Assembly: GCA_003153055.1 (NCBI GenBank)
Contig: PMBV01000287.1
Coordinates: 1-22,036 of the forward strand
Source of the DNA: Myxococcales bacterium
GTDB taxonomy: Bacteria > Myxococcota > Myxococcia > Myxococcales > Myxococcaceae
Length of the DNA stretch: 22,036 nucleotides
Direction: 5' to 3'
The stretch's first letter is position 1. Each line of letters starts with the position of its first letter. This document shows positions 1-8,867 of this stretch, in pieces. The notes beneath the pieces were generated by a model that saw only the letters and a program-made list of their open reading frames with translations, did not search any database and was not told where the DNA came from. Both the position numbers and the translations under genes were made by a program.

Positions 1-222
1 GACGACGTCTGGGTCTTCGTCAACAAGCACCTCGCGCTCGACCTGGGGGGACTTCACCTCCCGGAGTCCGGGACCATCGACTTCGACGCCATGGCTGCCC
101 AGCTCGGAATCTCGGTGGGGAACGAGTACCAGCTCGACGCCTTCCACGCCGAGCGGCACACGTCGCAATCGAACTTCCACCTCGAGACGACCATCGAGTG
201 CTTCCACGACGAGATCGGCTGA
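1..222 (+). CDS. Fibro-slime domain protein, C-terminal fragment
   Basis: The first 73 codons of the window are the end of a gene that starts upstream and stops with TGA at 220-222. The fragment opens with DDVWVFVN, continues with LALDLGGLH, and later carries DAFHAERHTSQSNFHLET. This order (DD.WVFIN, DLGG.H, then D.F.AERH...SNF..T) is the C-terminal half of the fibro-slime domain, a beta-rich PA14-like module found in secreted or surface proteins of slime moulds and many Myxococcota. The protein is probably extracellular, but its signal peptide and any partner domains lie outside the window. It converges with the NrsF-like gene, leaving only 18 bp between the two stops. The domain call rests on motif recognition and the molecular role is unknown. 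Confidence 0.8.
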   Translation, partial: DDVWVFVNKHLALDLGGLHLPESGTIDFDAMAAQLGISVGNEYQLDAFHAERHTSQSNFHLETTIECFHDEIG

Positions 223-240
223 GCTCGACCGCGCCCGCCA

Positions 241-903
241 TCAACGACGCGCCTGCAACGTCACTCCCTCGCGGTGGAGCCGGGAGCCGAGGAGCGCTCC
301 GGCGAGTGCCAGGCACACGAGCGGCAAGACGTGGCCGACGGCGACGTGGGCCGGTGCTGCCAGCGGGCACCATGCCTCGACCACCACGGCGGCCCAGGCA
401 CCGGAGGCAGTCCCCAGGGTAGCCCCGTCGAGTCGCGGATGTCGTGGATCGAGCCGTGCGCTCGCGGCGCGGAGGACGAGGAAAGGCCAGGGCGCGGTTC
501 CAACGGTCAGGGCGAAGCACAGGTAGCCCAACCGAATGAACGGGTCTGGGTAGGCCGAATGCCAGAGACCGAGCCAGGCCCCAACCAGCACTGGCACGCC
601 GACGATGACCGCCCACAGGAAGCCCCGCGGCCGCGACAGCATCGAGCGGCGTGGAGGGAGTGTGAGCCAGCTCGCCAACGCGGCCAGCGCTCCGGTGCCC
701 GCCATCAGCCAGATTCCGGTGAGGAACGGGCGCCCGGCGGTTCGTGAGGCCCCACCCACGAGTTGGAAGATCGCCCACATCGTGGCTGCCGAGAGCCCGG
801 CCAGGCTGAGCGATGGCAGAAGGCGGCTGGCGCGAAGGGGTGCCGGGTGGGCGCTCGCCGCCGCGAGTACCTTGAGTCTGAGGGTTTCCGAGGGTGTCGT
901 CAC
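241..903 (-). CDS. NrsF/DUF1109-family membrane protein, putative anti-sigma factor
   Basis: This is a 220-residue integral membrane protein with about six predicted helices, near residues 29-48, 59-80, 93-113, 125-147 and two between 164 and 206. Near the C-terminus a Cys-Pro is followed by two spaced histidines (CPLAAPAHVAVGH), the pattern I associate with the DUF1109/NrsF family. Characterised NrsF proteins sit in the inner membrane and hold an ECF sigma factor inactive until a stress signal, such as heavy metal or oxidative stress in Caulobacter, releases it. Here the start codon overlaps the stop of the sigma gene by four bases (ATGA, 903-900), so the two are translationally coupled, as expected for a sigma/anti-sigma pair. 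The start is fixed by that overlap. The signal it senses cannot be read from sequence. Confidence 0.8.
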   Translation of the reverse strand: MTTPSETLRLKVLAAASAHPAPLRASRLLPSLSLAGLSAATMWAIFQLVGGASRTAGRPFLTGIWLMAGTGALAALASWLTLPPRRSMLSRPRGFLWAVIVGVPVLVGAWLGLWHSAYPDPFIRLGYLCFALTVGTAPWPFLVLRAASARLDPRHPRLDGATLGTASGAWAAVVVEAWCPLAAPAHVAVGHVLPLVCLALAGALLGSRLHREGVTLQARR

Positions 904-1541
904 GGGTGGGCCTCCGTCTTGTCTGGTCGTGCATCGGTGCGCCCGATGGTGTCTTCATCTCGCTGCGCTTGCGCCTTGCGGAGTGCGACGGTAGCCCGGT
1001 GGGCGCGGATCTTCACCGTGCCGGGCGTGACCCCGAGGACCTCCGCGGCGGTGCTGGCCGAGAGGCCATCGACCTTGGTGAGCTCGAAGGCCTCCCGCCA
1101 GGCCCCCGGCAGCCGGGCCACGTCCTGCTCGAGGGCAGCCTCGCTCCGTCGCCGGTGGAGCGCCTCCTCGGGCGACGCGGCGATCGACTGGGGCTCCGAC
1201 CCGAATCCCTCCGGCGTGCCGAGCGGGTCATGGTCGGGCCGTCGGCAGACATCGATGGTCAGTCGCCGGGCGATGGCATAGGCCCAAGGGAGCACCGCCG
1301 CGCCCCGCACGAATCGGGACCGAGCGCCGTGCATCTGCAGCAACGTCTGCTGGACGATGTCCTCCGCGTTCGCGCGAGACCGCAATTGGCGGAGCGCAAA
1401 ACGATACAACCGTGGCGCGAGCTCATCGTAGAGCACCGAGAAGGCCGCCTCGTCGCCGTCGGCATACCGCTCCATCGCCTCGTCGGCCCGGCTCCTTCGC
1501 CGGAGCACTGCGAGCTCACTGACCCCCCGGGGGATGGCCAT
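900..1541 (-). CDS. ECF-type RNA polymerase sigma factor
   Basis: This is a 213-residue protein with the two-domain layout of extracytoplasmic-function sigma factors. Region 2 spans about residues 31-97 and contains FSVLYDELAPRLYRFAL, then NAEDIVQQTLLQMH and PWAYAIARRLTIDVCRR. Region 4 spans about residues 141-190 and has the helix-turn-helix SASTAAEVLGVTPGTVKIRAHRA. It would direct RNA polymerase to a small stress regulon and is probably held by the NrsF-like protein encoded immediately downstream. The open frame extends 83 codons further upstream, but I chose the ATG at 1541 because GGAGG lies nine bases before it and the residues upstream are arginine-rich and unlike the family. An alternative ATG at 1583 has no good ribosome site. 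The divergent DUF3455 lipoprotein gene is a plausible target. Confidence 0.88.
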   Translation of the reverse strand: MAIPRGVSELAVLRRRSRADEAMERYADGDEAAFSVLYDELAPRLYRFALRQLRSRANAEDIVQQTLLQMHGARSRFVRGAAVLPWAYAIARRLTIDVCRRPDHDPLGTPEGFGSEPQSIAASPEEALHRRRSEAALEQDVARLPGAWREAFELTKVDGLSASTAAEVLGVTPGTVKIRAHRATVALRKAQAQRDEDTIGRTDARPDKTEAHP

Positions 1542-1826
1542 CGGCTCGAACCTCCGCGCTTGGATTCGCCCAACAGTAAGCATGGTGCACGGAATACGCA
1601 TGGGCCGGCGCGTCGATACACTCGAGGCCCCGAGCGGCACGCTTCGTCGCCGAGAGGTTCGTGATCCAACACGTTTACGCCAGGTGAATCCCTCGAGCAG
1701 GCCGGTACCACCAAATCGGCCTGTATCCCACGATGCGGCGGCCCGTACTTGCCGCCGCGGCCCTCGAGCTCTTTCGGGGGCGCGCTGCACACACCAGCCG
1801 GCGCCTCGTGCGCCAAGGAGCAGGCC
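1542..1826. promoter_or_regulatory. Divergent promoter region, sigma factor / DUF3455 gene
   Basis: This 285-bp gap separates the minus-strand sigma-NrsF operon from the plus-strand DUF3455 gene and must hold promoters for both. I see no coding potential that outweighs the flanking starts. It contains the two ribosome sites (GGAGG before 1541; AAGGAG before 1827). I could not identify a convincing ECF -35/-10 pair. A GTAAAC on the minus strand around 1675 resembles the GTAACC -35 element known for Caulobacter SigF, but the partner CGAA is at the wrong spacing. Confidence 0.5.
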
Positions 1827-2426
1827 ATGCGCTTCTCTCGAGGCATCACTGTCGTCATCGGGGCTTCAGGTCTCCTCATCCTGTCGAGTGGATGCGGGCC
1901 GTCCCCTTCTCGCGGAGTCTCCGACGCGACCTCCACCGCGCTCGACACCTTTGCTCTGAAGAGCTCGCCATGTCGGGGGGCGATGCCGAGCTCCACCTTG
2001 GCACTGCCCGCGGGCCATGCGCTCGACTTCGCCTTCGATGCAACCGGGGTGCAGATCTACGAATGCCGAGCGGGAGTCGCCCAACCCGCCTGGACCTTCG
2101 TCGCCCCCGAGGCGACCTTGTACGACCGACGTGGGCAGATTGCGGGAAAGCACTACGCCGGGCCGACCTGGGAGGCGACGGACGGAAGCACCGTGCTCGG
2201 AGCCCGGGTCGCGGGCTTCGTTGTCGATTCCACCGCGGTTCCCTGGTTGCTGCTGAGCGCGGCGGCTCACACAGGGAGCGGGACGATGGCCGAGGTGACC
2301 TACGTGCAGCGCGTGGCCACCACCGGAGGCGTCGCACCGGCGACGGGTTGCGACTCGGGAACCCTCGGCGCAGTGGCCCGAGTGCCGTACACCGCGAGCT
2401 ACTGCTTCGCCGAGGCTGACGAGTAG
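1827..2426 (+). CDS. DUF3455 lipoprotein
   Basis: This is a 199-residue secreted protein. The start at 1827 follows AAGGAG with a six-base spacer. The N-terminus MRFSRGITVV, a hydrophobic stretch, then LSSGC is a lipoprotein signal with the lipidated cysteine at residue 23. The mature part carries the DUF3455 signature: LPAGHALDFAFDATGVQIYEC at about 60-80, then WTFVAPEATLYD, GKHYAGPTWEATDGSTV, a central VPWLLLSAAAH and a terminal VPYTASYCF. DUF3455 proteins are secreted, of unknown biochemical function, and occur in soil bacteria and fungi. It is transcribed away from the ECF sigma/NrsF pair and may be a member of that regulon, which is inferred from position only. It is followed by a hairpin and then by convergent lctP. 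Confidence 0.85.
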   Translation: MRFSRGITVVIGASGLLILSSGCGPSPSRGVSDATSTALDTFALKSSPCRGAMPSSTLALPAGHALDFAFDATGVQIYECRAGVAQPAWTFVAPEATLYDRRGQIAGKHYAGPTWEATDGSTVLGARVAGFVVDSTAVPWLLLSAAAHTGSGTMAEVTYVQRVATTGGVAPATGCDSGTLGAVARVPYTASYCFAEADE

Positions 2427-2522
2427 TCGAGCCTCTCACGCGCGCGCCATGTCGAGCGGCCGAGGAGGCTCATGACGCGCGCGTCGAGCCACCGTTCCTT
2501 CGTACCGGCAACCGCCACACCG

Positions 2523-2550
2523 GAGCGGAGGCTCTCAGGCACCTCCGCTC
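2523..2550. terminator. Hairpin between convergent genes
   Basis: A perfect 9-bp inverted repeat, GAGCGGAGG (2523-2531) and CCTCCGCTC (2542-2550), is separated by a 10-base loop. It lies between the stop of the DUF3455 gene and the stop of convergent lctP, where a bidirectional terminator would be expected. Neither side has a clear T-tract, so intrinsic termination is uncertain. It may instead be an RNA 3'-end stabiliser. Confidence 0.45.
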
Positions 2551-2566
2551 GCCTCGCAGGCCGCGT

Positions 2567-4198
2567 TCAGTGGGGCACCATCCAGGGGAAGACGTACGCC
2601 TGGAGCATGACCATCACGCCCACCAGCGCGGCGAGCGCCAGCGAATGCCAGAAGACGTAGCGGAGAATCTCACCCTCATTGCCCTGCTGGTCGGTGGCCA
2701 CTCCGGCCACCACGATTGACTGGGCGTCGATCATCTTCCCCATGACGCCACCTGAAGAGTTCGACGCGGCTGCCAGCACCGGGCTCATACCAATCTGCTG
2801 GGCCGACACCACCTGGAGGTTCCCGAACAGCACGTTGGACGAGGTGTCGGAGCCGGTGAGCGCCACGCCGAGCCACCCCAGGAGCGGCGAGAAGAAGGGG
2901 AAGAGCACGCCCGTCGAGGCGAAGGCGAGGCCCATGGTCGAGTCGGAGCCCGAATACCGGGTGGTGAAGCCGAGGGCCAGCATGGCGGTGATGGTGAGGA
3001 GCGAGAAGCGAATGCGCTTCAATGTGCCGAGGTACGTCTTGGCGAGCTCGGCGATGGAGAGCTTCAACCACAGACCAGAGATGACTCCGGCGAGGAGCAG
3101 CCCGGTGCCGGTCGCGCCGAGGTACGAGAGCGAGTAGCGGGCCGGCTCGGCCTCGACGACCTTGGCCACCGGGGGGGCTTTGTTGACCATCTTGTGAAGC
3201 CACGGCCAATCCCAGGTCGGGTTGTGGAGGCCGTTGAGCCAGCCCTTCACTTGCGGGAGGCCCCAGACGAAGACGCAGACCGACAGTACCAGCCAGGGCA
3301 TCCACCCCATGAAGGCCTCGCTGAGGGAAGGGGCTTTCCGCTCGACGGGAGGCAGGTCGCGCTCCTCGGGGAAGCGCCACACGCTCGTGGGCTGCCAGAC
3401 CTTGAGGAAGAGGTAGAGCGCGAGGATGCAGGTGGCGGCGGCAATGATGGCGGCCAACGACGGGCCGAAGAAGTTGGCCACGATGAACTGGGGCACGGCG
3501 AAGGAGACTCCAGCCACCAGGCAGGCCGGCCACACCTCACGCATCGCGCGGAAGCCCGCCATCTGCCAGATGAGCCAGAACGGCACGAGAATGGAGAAGA
3601 AGGGGAGCTGCCGGCCTACCATCGCCGAGAGGAGCCCCTCGCTGATGCCGGTGACCTTGGCCAGCGTGATGATGGGCGTGCCGAGGGCCCCGAAGGCGAC
3701 CGGCGCGGTGTTGCCGATGAGGGAGAGGCCCGCGGCCGGGAGCGGCTTGAAGCCCAGGCCGATGAGCATGGCGGCGCTGATAGCCACTGGCGTGCCGAAG
3801 CCGGCGGCCCCCTCGAGGAAGGCGCCAAAGGCGAAGGCGATGAGGAGCACCTGGATGCGCCGGTCGCCGGCCAGCCCCGCGATGGTCTCCTTGACGACCT
3901 CGAACTTCCCCGTCTTGACGCTGAGGTCGTAGATGAAGATGGCGTTCAAGATGATCCACCCGATGGGGAGCAGACCGAACGCCGCCCCGTAGAGCGCCGC
4001 CGACACAGCGGTGGTCGCCGGCATGCCGTAGCCGAAGATGGCGATGGCCAGCGCGAGCGTGAGGCCCAGGAGCGCCGCGAGGTGCGCCTTCACGTGGAAG
4101 AAGGCGAGCGCCCCGAGCAACACCACCACCGGGATGGCGGCGATCAGCGCCGAGAGGAACAAGCTGCCCAAAGGGGCGTAGTTCTGCGTCCAAATCAT
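2567..4198 (-). CDS. lctP: L-lactate permease family transporter LctP
   Basis: This is a 543-residue polytopic membrane protein of the lactate permease family (LctP/LldP, glycolate-permease related), close to the usual 540-560 residues. It begins [11 protein letters not shown], has a dozen or more hydrophobic helices, and carries the conserved [17 protein letters not shown] and [15 protein letters not shown] segments in the first half and [14 protein letters not shown] and [17 protein letters not shown] in the second. These proteins import lactate with protons across the cytoplasmic membrane. The start overlaps the stop of the upstream dehydrogenase gene by four bases (ATGA at 4198-4195), so it is the second gene of a dld-lctP operon. 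The open frame extends upstream, but that part is a shadow of the dehydrogenase. Regulation is probably through the repeat array upstream of dld. Whether D- or L-lactate is preferred cannot be read from sequence. Confidence 0.95.
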   Translation of the reverse strand: MIWTQNYAPLGSLFLSALIAAIPVVVLLGALAFFHVKAHLAALLGLTLALAIAIFGYGMPATTAVSAALYGAAFGLLPIGWIILNAIFIYDLSVKTGKFEVVKETIAGLAGDRRIQVLLIAFAFGAFLEGAAGFGTPVAISAAMLIGLGFKPLPAAGLSLIGNTAPVAFGALGTPIITLAKVTGISEGLLSAMVGRQLPFFSILVPFWLIWQMAGFRAMREVWPACLVAGVSFAVPQFIVANFFGPSLAAIIAAATCILALYLFLKVWQPTSVWRFPEERDLPPVERKAPSLSEAFMGWMPWLVLSVCVFVWGLPQVKGWLNGLHNPTWDWPWLHKMVNKAPPVAKVVEAEPARYSLSYLGATGTGLLLAGVISGLWLKLSIAELAKTYLGTLKRIRFSLLTITAMLALGFTTRYSGSDSTMGLAFASTGVLFPFFSPLLGWLGVALTGSDTSSNVLFGNLQVVSAQQIGMSPVLAAASNSSGGVMGKMIDAQSIVVAGVATDQQGNEGEILRYVFWHSLALAALVGVMVMLQAYVFPWMVPH

Positions 4199-7068
4199 GG
4201 GAGAGCTCCGGTGGCCGAGGAGACGGGGGTGGTGCAGCGATCGACGAGGTAAACGATGGAGCGGTAGGGACGGCCGGCGTGATGCGACAGGCCGATCTCG
4301 CAGGTGCGGCTGTTGGAGAAGCCCTCTTTGCAGTCGGGCGGCAAGGCGGCCGACAGCGTCTCGAGCGCGCTGGCGTTGAGCTCGGGGTGGCTGAAGCCCC
4401 GGTCGCCTGCGAAGCCGCAGCACCCCACGCCGGAGGGCACGATGACCTGCTCGGCGCAGCGCCGGGCCACGGCCTCGAGCTTGGCCGAGAGCCCCAGCTT
4501 GGCCGAGCTGCAGGTCAGGTGCACCGCCACCGGGCCCGGCTCGCGGTGGAAGACGAGCGTGTCGAGCAAGTGGTCGTGGATGAATTCCACCGGTTCGAGG
4601 AGCGTGAGGCGCTTGTCGAGCGTCTTGCGCATCCGCTGGAGACAGGGGCTCGTGTCACAGAGGACCGTCACCGCCCCTCCGTCGGTCGCTTCGAGGAGCG
4701 CCCGCGAGAGCTCTCCGGCTTTCTCGTCGGCGAGCTCGGGGAAGCCCTTCGACTCGAAGGCCAAGCCGCAACAGAGCCCCTCGAGGCCGGGCGGGAAGAG
4801 GACATCGTAGCCGGCCTTGTCGAGGAGCGAGCGCACGGCGTCGGAGAGGGCACGGGCCTCTGCATCGCCCGGGGCGGGCCCGAAGGTGCGGGCGACACAG
4901 GCCGGCAGGTAGACGATGCGGCGACCGAGGCCGCGGTGCACGGCCCGGTATGGGGCGGCCCGCTCCGGTCCCGGCATGGCAGCGGTGAAGGCCGGGACGC
5001 CCCGGCCCGCGACTGCGCGGAGGGCTCCGAAGGTCGCTCCAACGGCCCCGTCGCCCACGGCGTCACGCCCGAAGCGGACGAGCCCGAGCCCCGTTCGCGC
5101 CGCGGAGATCGTCGCGCCGAGGTGATGCGCCGCGAGGCCTGCGACCGTCCGAGCGAAGGCGCCGCGTTCCCTCGCGCGGAGCTGTTTGACGTAGGCGCCG
5201 GTGTCGATGCTCACCGGGCAGGCGGTGGCGCAGAGGCCGTCGGTGGCGCAGGTCTCCTCGCCCCAGTAGCGCCAGTCGCGCTCGAGGCGGGCCCGTCGGT
5301 CCGGCTCCTCTCCGCTCGCGGCGAGCCGGGCGATCTCCCGGACGGTGGCGATGCGCTGGCGAGGTGTCGCGGTGAGGCGGCGCGAAGGACAGCGCGGCTC
5401 GCAGAAGCCGCACTCGATGCATGTGTCCACCAGCGGATCGACGGGCGGGAGGGGCTTCAGGTGCTTCAGATGCCCCAGTGGATCGTCGTCGAGGAGCACG
5501 CCGGGACTGAACAGTCCGCGGGGGTCGAAGAGCGCCTTCACCCTCCGCATGACCTGGGTGGCGGCGGCGCCCCACTCGCGCTCCACGAAGGGGGCCATGT
5601 TGCGGCCGGTCCCGTGCTCGGCCTTGAGCGAGCCGTCGAAGCGCCCGGCCACCATGGTGCAGACCTCGTCGAGGAAGGCCTGGTACCGCGCCACCTCGGC
5701 AGGGTCGCCGAAGTCCTGGGTGAAGACGAAGTGGAGGTTTCCGTCGAGGGCGTGGCCGAAGATGATGCCCTCGGCGTAGCCATGGCGGGCGAAGGCGCGC
5801 TGGAGCTCCACGGTGCCGGCGGCGAGGTGGGCCATGGGGAAGGCCACGTCTTCGATGACGACGGTGGTGCCGACGCGCCTCGCTGCACCCACCGCGGGGA
5901 AGAGGCCCCGGCGCACGTCCCAGAGGCGATCGGCCGCGGCGCGGTCTGAAGTGAAGGTTACCGGAGCGAGGGTGGGGGCAGCCTCGAGGCGTTCAGTCGC
6001 GGCGGCGATGCGCGCGGGCAGCGCCTCGGCCGTGGCCGCCCGCACCTCGACGAGGAGGGCGCAGGCGTCGGGCCCCAATGAGGCCAGCCCCGGAGGGAGG
6101 CCAGGCTTCGCCTCCACCGAGCGGATGGAGGCGCGGTCCATGAGCTCGGCCGCCGAGACGAGGGAGCGATCGAGGCGCTGCACCGCCTGGGCCGCCTGTT
6201 CGATGTCTGGGTAGAGCGCCAGGGCGCTGGCCTTGTGGGTGTGCTCCTCGACGGTGCGCAGCGTGAGCTCGGAGATGAACCCGAGGGTCCCCTCGGAGCC
6301 GACCATCAGGTGGAGGAGAATGTCGATGGGCTCGTCGAAGTCGACGAAGGCGTTGAGGCCGTAGCCGGTGGTGTTCTTGATGCGGTACTTGCGGCGGATC
6401 CGCTCGGCGAGCTCGGCGTCGGCGCGGACTTCGTCGCGGAGCGCGGCGAGCCCCGTCATGAGCTCCGGCCGGCGGGAGGCGAAGGCGGCGCGCGAGGTCG
6501 GGTCGCCCGTGTCGAGGGTCGTGCCGTCGGCGAGGAGGAGCCGCATCGACTCTACCGTCTGGTAGGTGTTCTGCGCGGTGCCGCAGCACATGCCGCTGGC
6601 GTTGTTGGCCGCGATGCCGCCGAGCTTGCACGCTCCGATGGAGGCCGGGTCGGGGCCCAGCTTGCGTCCGAGCGGCAGGAGGAGCGCGTTGGCCTCGGCG
6701 CCGATGACTCCGGGACCCAGCCGGACCCGTGCGCCTCCGTCGAGCACCTGCCGGGCGTCGAAGCCGTCGAGCACCACGAGGATGGAGTCGGTGACGGCTT
6801 GCCCGGAGAGGCTGGTGCCGGCGGCGCGGAAGGTGAGGGGCAGGTTCCGCGCGGCGGCTTGGGCCAGCACGGCCGCCACCTCGGCCTCGGTGCGCACGAG
6901 GACGACGAGCGTGGGGATGAGCCGGTAGAAGCTGGCGTCGGTGCCGAGGGCCAGACGGCGCAGTGGATCGATGATCAGCCGCTCGGCCGGCAGCACCGCG
7001 GCGAGCTCATTGTAGAGCTCCCGGTAGGGAAGCGGCTGTGCTTGCAGGTCGGCTGGGAGGGACGTCAT
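4195..7068 (-). CDS. dld: FAD/Fe-S D-lactate dehydrogenase (Dld-II type)
   Basis: This 957-residue fusion oxidises D-lactate (or a related 2-hydroxyacid) to pyruvate and passes electrons to the respiratory chain. A PCMH-type FAD-binding domain lies at about 50-190 ([16 protein letters not shown], then [14 protein letters not shown]). The FAD-oxidase C domain follows to about 525, with [27 protein letters not shown] and KAEHGTGRN. Next come two Fe-S motifs: C550-x2-C-x2-C-x3-CP and C607-x5-C-x3-CP. The CCG repeats of heterodisulfide-reductase type are at C724, C766-C767, C853 and C883-C884. This GlcD plus GlpC-like order and length match Shewanella Dld-II rather than the short Dld. The ATG at 7068 has GGAGG six bases upstream; a 31-codon extension to 7161 would run through the repeat array. 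It is the first gene of the dld-lctP operon. A glycolate or other 2-hydroxyacid substrate remains possible, but lctP and lldEFG favour lactate. Confidence 0.92.
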   Translation of the reverse strand: MTSLPADLQAQPLPYRELYNELAAVLPAERLIIDPLRRLALGTDASFYRLIPTLVVLVRTEAEVAAVLAQAAARNLPLTFRAAGTSLSGQAVTDSILVVLDGFDARQVLDGGARVRLGPGVIGAEANALLLPLGRKLGPDPASIGACKLGGIAANNASGMCCGTAQNTYQTVESMRLLLADGTTLDTGDPTSRAAFASRRPELMTGLAALRDEVRADAELAERIRRKYRIKNTTGYGLNAFVDFDEPIDILLHLMVGSEGTLGFISELTLRTVEEHTHKASALALYPDIEQAAQAVQRLDRSLVSAAELMDRASIRSVEAKPGLPPGLASLGPDACALLVEVRAATAEALPARIAAATERLEAAPTLAPVTFTSDRAAADRLWDVRRGLFPAVGAARRVGTTVVIEDVAFPMAHLAAGTVELQRAFARHGYAEGIIFGHALDGNLHFVFTQDFGDPAEVARYQAFLDEVCTMVAGRFDGSLKAEHGTGRNMAPFVEREWGAAATQVMRRVKALFDPRGLFSPGVLLDDDPLGHLKHLKPLPPVDPLVDTCIECGFCEPRCPSRRLTATPRQRIATVREIARLAASGEEPDRRARLERDWRYWGEETCATDGLCATACPVSIDTGAYVKQLRARERGAFARTVAGLAAHHLGATISAARTGLGLVRFGRDAVGDGAVGATFGALRAVAGRGVPAFTAAMPGPERAAPYRAVHRGLGRRIVYLPACVARTFGPAPGDAEARALSDAVRSLLDKAGYDVLFPPGLEGLCCGLAFESKGFPELADEKAGELSRALLEATDGGAVTVLCDTSPCLQRMRKTLDKRLTLLEPVEFIHDHLLDTLVFHREPGPVAVHLTCSSAKLGLSAKLEAVARRCAEQVIVPSGVGCCGFAGDRGFSHPELNASALETLSAALPPDCKEGFSNSRTCEIGLSHHAGRPYRSIVYLVDRCTTPVSSATGALP

Positions 7069-7118
7069 CGAGCGCCTCCAAGTAGGCCCTATCCATGCCC
7101 TGGCCGGCGGCGGATCGG

Positions 7119-7170
7119 AGTGAGCGGCGTCGCTTGCGCAGGTGACCGGCGCCGCCGTCACACTAACCGG
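7119..7170 (-). promoter_or_regulatory. Phased direct repeats upstream of dld, putative LytTR regulator sites
   Basis: On the plus strand three related 9-mers occur: AGTGAGCGG (7119-7127), GGTGACCGG (7141-7149) and ACTAACCGG (7162-7170), with starts 22 and 21 bp apart. The spacers are 13 and 12 bp. LytTR-domain regulators typically bind 9-bp direct repeats with a 12-13 bp spacer. The array begins 50 bp upstream of the dld start codon. A matching array lies at the same distance upstream of lldE. I infer binding by the LytTR response regulator encoded at 11144-11866; no binding has been shown. Confidence 0.65.
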
Positions 7171-7285
7171 CAGGGCGCGCCGAGTGAGGGAAACGGCTGA
7201 CGCGACGTGTCGGGGAGATGGCTGGCGCCGGAGAGGGCGCCTGCTTGGCGACGGTCCCTCGGTCGACTAGAGGAGACCTTCTCCC

Positions 7286-7813
7286 ATGTCCCATCGTCCA
7301 CCAGATACGCTCATGATTCGGCTCGCCGTCATCGCGCTGGGCCTCGGCGCGGCGGACTGCGTGGTGGGGACCGAGGGGAAACCCCGAGTGCTGCTCGGCA
7401 CCGTGGCCCTCGACGGCGGCGCGTGCCCCCTCGGCGGCCGGCTGGTCATCGCTGGCGTCGACGCCAACGGCGACGAGGTCCTCCAGGCGTCGGAGGTGAC
7501 GGGCTCGGTTCCGGTGTGCGATTCGCCGCACATCCAGTCTGGCGAAACGTCGGCCTCCTTTGTCAACCCTGGCTGGGCGCTGGCCCAGGGGACGGGCGAC
7601 CGACTCTTCTCCTCCCACGTGGTGTTTCCATCGGAGTTTGCCTCCGTGCCGTCGGTGGTGGTCGCCCTGCGGTGGGTGGATACCGGCTCGCCCCAGCGAG
7701 TCGAGGTGTCGGCGTCCGCCATCGACACCAAGGGCTTCATGTTCACCGTGCGGACCTGGGACGTGAGCCTGGTGAACGGCGTGATTGCGAGCTGGCTCGC
7801 TTACGCCGACTGA
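7286..7813 (+). CDS. Secreted protein with DUF7151-like and H-type lectin domains
   Basis: This is a 175-residue exported protein. The start at 7286 has a GAGGAGA ribosome site about ten bases upstream; the in-frame ATG at 7313 has none. A hydrophobic signal segment covers about residues 11-24 and ends at Cys25. The aspartate before that cysteine is a poor lipobox, so release by signal peptidase I is also possible. Residues 40-78 contain GGACPLGGRLVIAGVDANGD, then L...EVT and a second cysteine, which resembles DUF7151, with an acidic Ca-loop-like core. Residues 83-174 resemble the H-type lectin fold: SGETSASF, FPSEFASVPSVVVALRWVD, DTKGFMFTVRTW and VIASWLAYA at the end. H-type lectins bind N-acetylgalactosamine-type sugars in snails and Dictyostelium discoidins. 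It is divergent from dld, with no evidence that they share control. Confidence 0.75.
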   Translation: MSHRPPDTLMIRLAVIALGLGAADCVVGTEGKPRVLLGTVALDGGACPLGGRLVIAGVDANGDEVLQASEVTGSVPVCDSPHIQSGETSASFVNPGWALAQGTGDRLFSSHVVFPSEFASVPSVVVALRWVDTGSPQRVEVSASAIDTKGFMFTVRTWDVSLVNGVIASWLAYAD

Positions 7814-7875
7814 GTCGAGGGCCGTGCCCCGGAGAGCCCCAGCCGCTCCTTGGGTGCCGGCAGGAATCGCCGGCT
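7801..7875 (-). pseudogene. Decayed 3' end of a LytTR response regulator
   Basis: Reading the minus strand from 7875, the frame gives SRRFLPAPKERLGLSGARP and ends at TAA (7803-7801). The intact regulator at 11144-11866 ends SRRFLSALKERLGLSWAKP. At DNA level 18 bases are identical (7835-7852 and 11163-11180), and roughly 17 of the next 24 also match. No start or receiver domain is present, and the sequence just upstream is occupied by the end of hflC in another frame. It therefore looks like the tail of a lost paralogue, overlapping the last codons of the lectin gene. Confidence 0.55.
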
Positions 7876-7886
7876 CGGCCGCTCGC

Positions 7887-8867
7887 CTACGGAGGCGCTC
7901 CGCCCCGCTCCTTCATCACCTTGAGGAACTTGAACAGGTCGCTGTCGGTGGAAAGGACCAGCGTCGTGTTCTCGGCGACGATGGCCTTGTAGGCCTGCAT
8001 GGTCCGGGTGAACTCGTAGAACTCGACCGCGGCGCGGCTCTGGTTATAGGCCTTCGCGTAGATCTCGGTGGCCTTCGCGTCGGCGACCCCGCGGATCTCC
8101 TCAACCGCTCGGTACGCCTCCGACTGGATCTTGTTCAGGTCGCGCACGCGGTCTCCCCTGATGCGAGCGGCCTCACCGTTGCCCTCGGAGAGGTAGCGCT
8201 CGGCGATCCGCCGCCGCTCGCTGATCATCCGCTCGTAGATCTTCGGGCGCACGCTCTCGTTGTAGTTGATCCGCTTGAAGCGAATGTCGAGCAGCTCGAT
8301 GCCGAAGACCTGAACCTTCTCGTTGGCCGCCGTGAAGATCTCGCCCTCGACCAGCTTGCGCCCCTTCTGGATTGGCACCAGCGCGCCGATCTCCTGCTTG
8401 TCCTCGGCGTCGGTCATGAGCGGATCACGCAGCGGCTTGCGATCCTTGGTGGTGCGGATGATCTCGATGAGCTCGTGCTTGGCAACCGCGTTGCGTGTCT
8501 CGCTGCCGAGGATATCGTCGAGCCGCGACTGCGCGCTGCGCTCGTCCCGCAGCCGGAGGAAGTACTGCAGGGGGTCGGTGATGCGCCAGCGAGCGAACAG
8601 GTCGACCGACACGTAGAGCTTGTCCTTCGTCGGCATGTCCGACGGGCTGCCGTCCCACTCGAGGATGCGTTTGTCGATCGTGTTGATGTCTTGGATGAAG
8701 GGGACCTTCACCTTGAGGCCGGCGGAGGTCACTGGGGCACCTACCGGCTTACCGAACTCGGTGATGATGATCTGCTCGGTCTCGCTCACCGTGTAGACCG
8801 CGTTGGTGGTGGCACACGTCGCGACGAAGAGGAACGCGGCGATGGCGAACGCCTTGGCCCACCTCAT
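7887..8867 (-). CDS. hflC: SPFH-domain protein HflC
   Basis: This 326-residue protein is the membrane-anchored HflC subunit of the HflKC complex. The N-terminus has one membrane segment (about 4-23) and the SPFH/band-7 domain follows with TVSETEQIIITEFGKPVG and GLKVKVPFIQDINTIDKRILEWDG. The conserved YFLRLRDERSAQSRLDDILGS precedes a long helical region rich in Arg, Glu and Ala (IAERYLSEGNGEAARIRG). In E. coli HflK and HflC form a cage around the FtsH protease in the inner membrane and modulate membrane-protein turnover. The start overlaps the hflK stop by four bases (ATGA at 8867-8864). The last ~11 residues, after LFKFLK, lie over the region that resembles the LytTR remnant in another frame, so the exact C-terminus may be a later extension. 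No ftsH, hfq or hflX lies nearby. Confidence 0.93.
   Translation of the reverse strand: MRWAKAFAIAAFLFVATCATTNAVYTVSETEQIIITEFGKPVGAPVTSAGLKVKVPFIQDINTIDKRILEWDGSPSDMPTKDKLYVSVDLFARWRITDPLQYFLRLRDERSAQSRLDDILGSETRNAVAKHELIEIIRTTKDRKPLRDPLMTDAEDKQEIGALVPIQKGRKLVEGEIFTAANEKVQVFGIELLDIRFKRINYNESVRPKIYERMISERRRIAERYLSEGNGEAARIRGDRVRDLNKIQSEAYRAVEEIRGVADAKATEIYAKAYNQSRAAVEFYEFTRTMQAYKAIVAENTTLVLSTDSDLFKFLKVMKERGGAPP

Noticed and set aside
4279..5949. Plus-strand open frame of 556 codons
   Set aside because: It is antisense to the D-lactate dehydrogenase, whose FAD and Fe-S motifs are unambiguous.
7183..7191. Possible fourth copy of the 9-bp repeat upstream of dld (AGTGAGGGA)
   Set aside because: It is in phase (21 bp from 7162) but lacks the CCGG half, so it is below what I would call a site.
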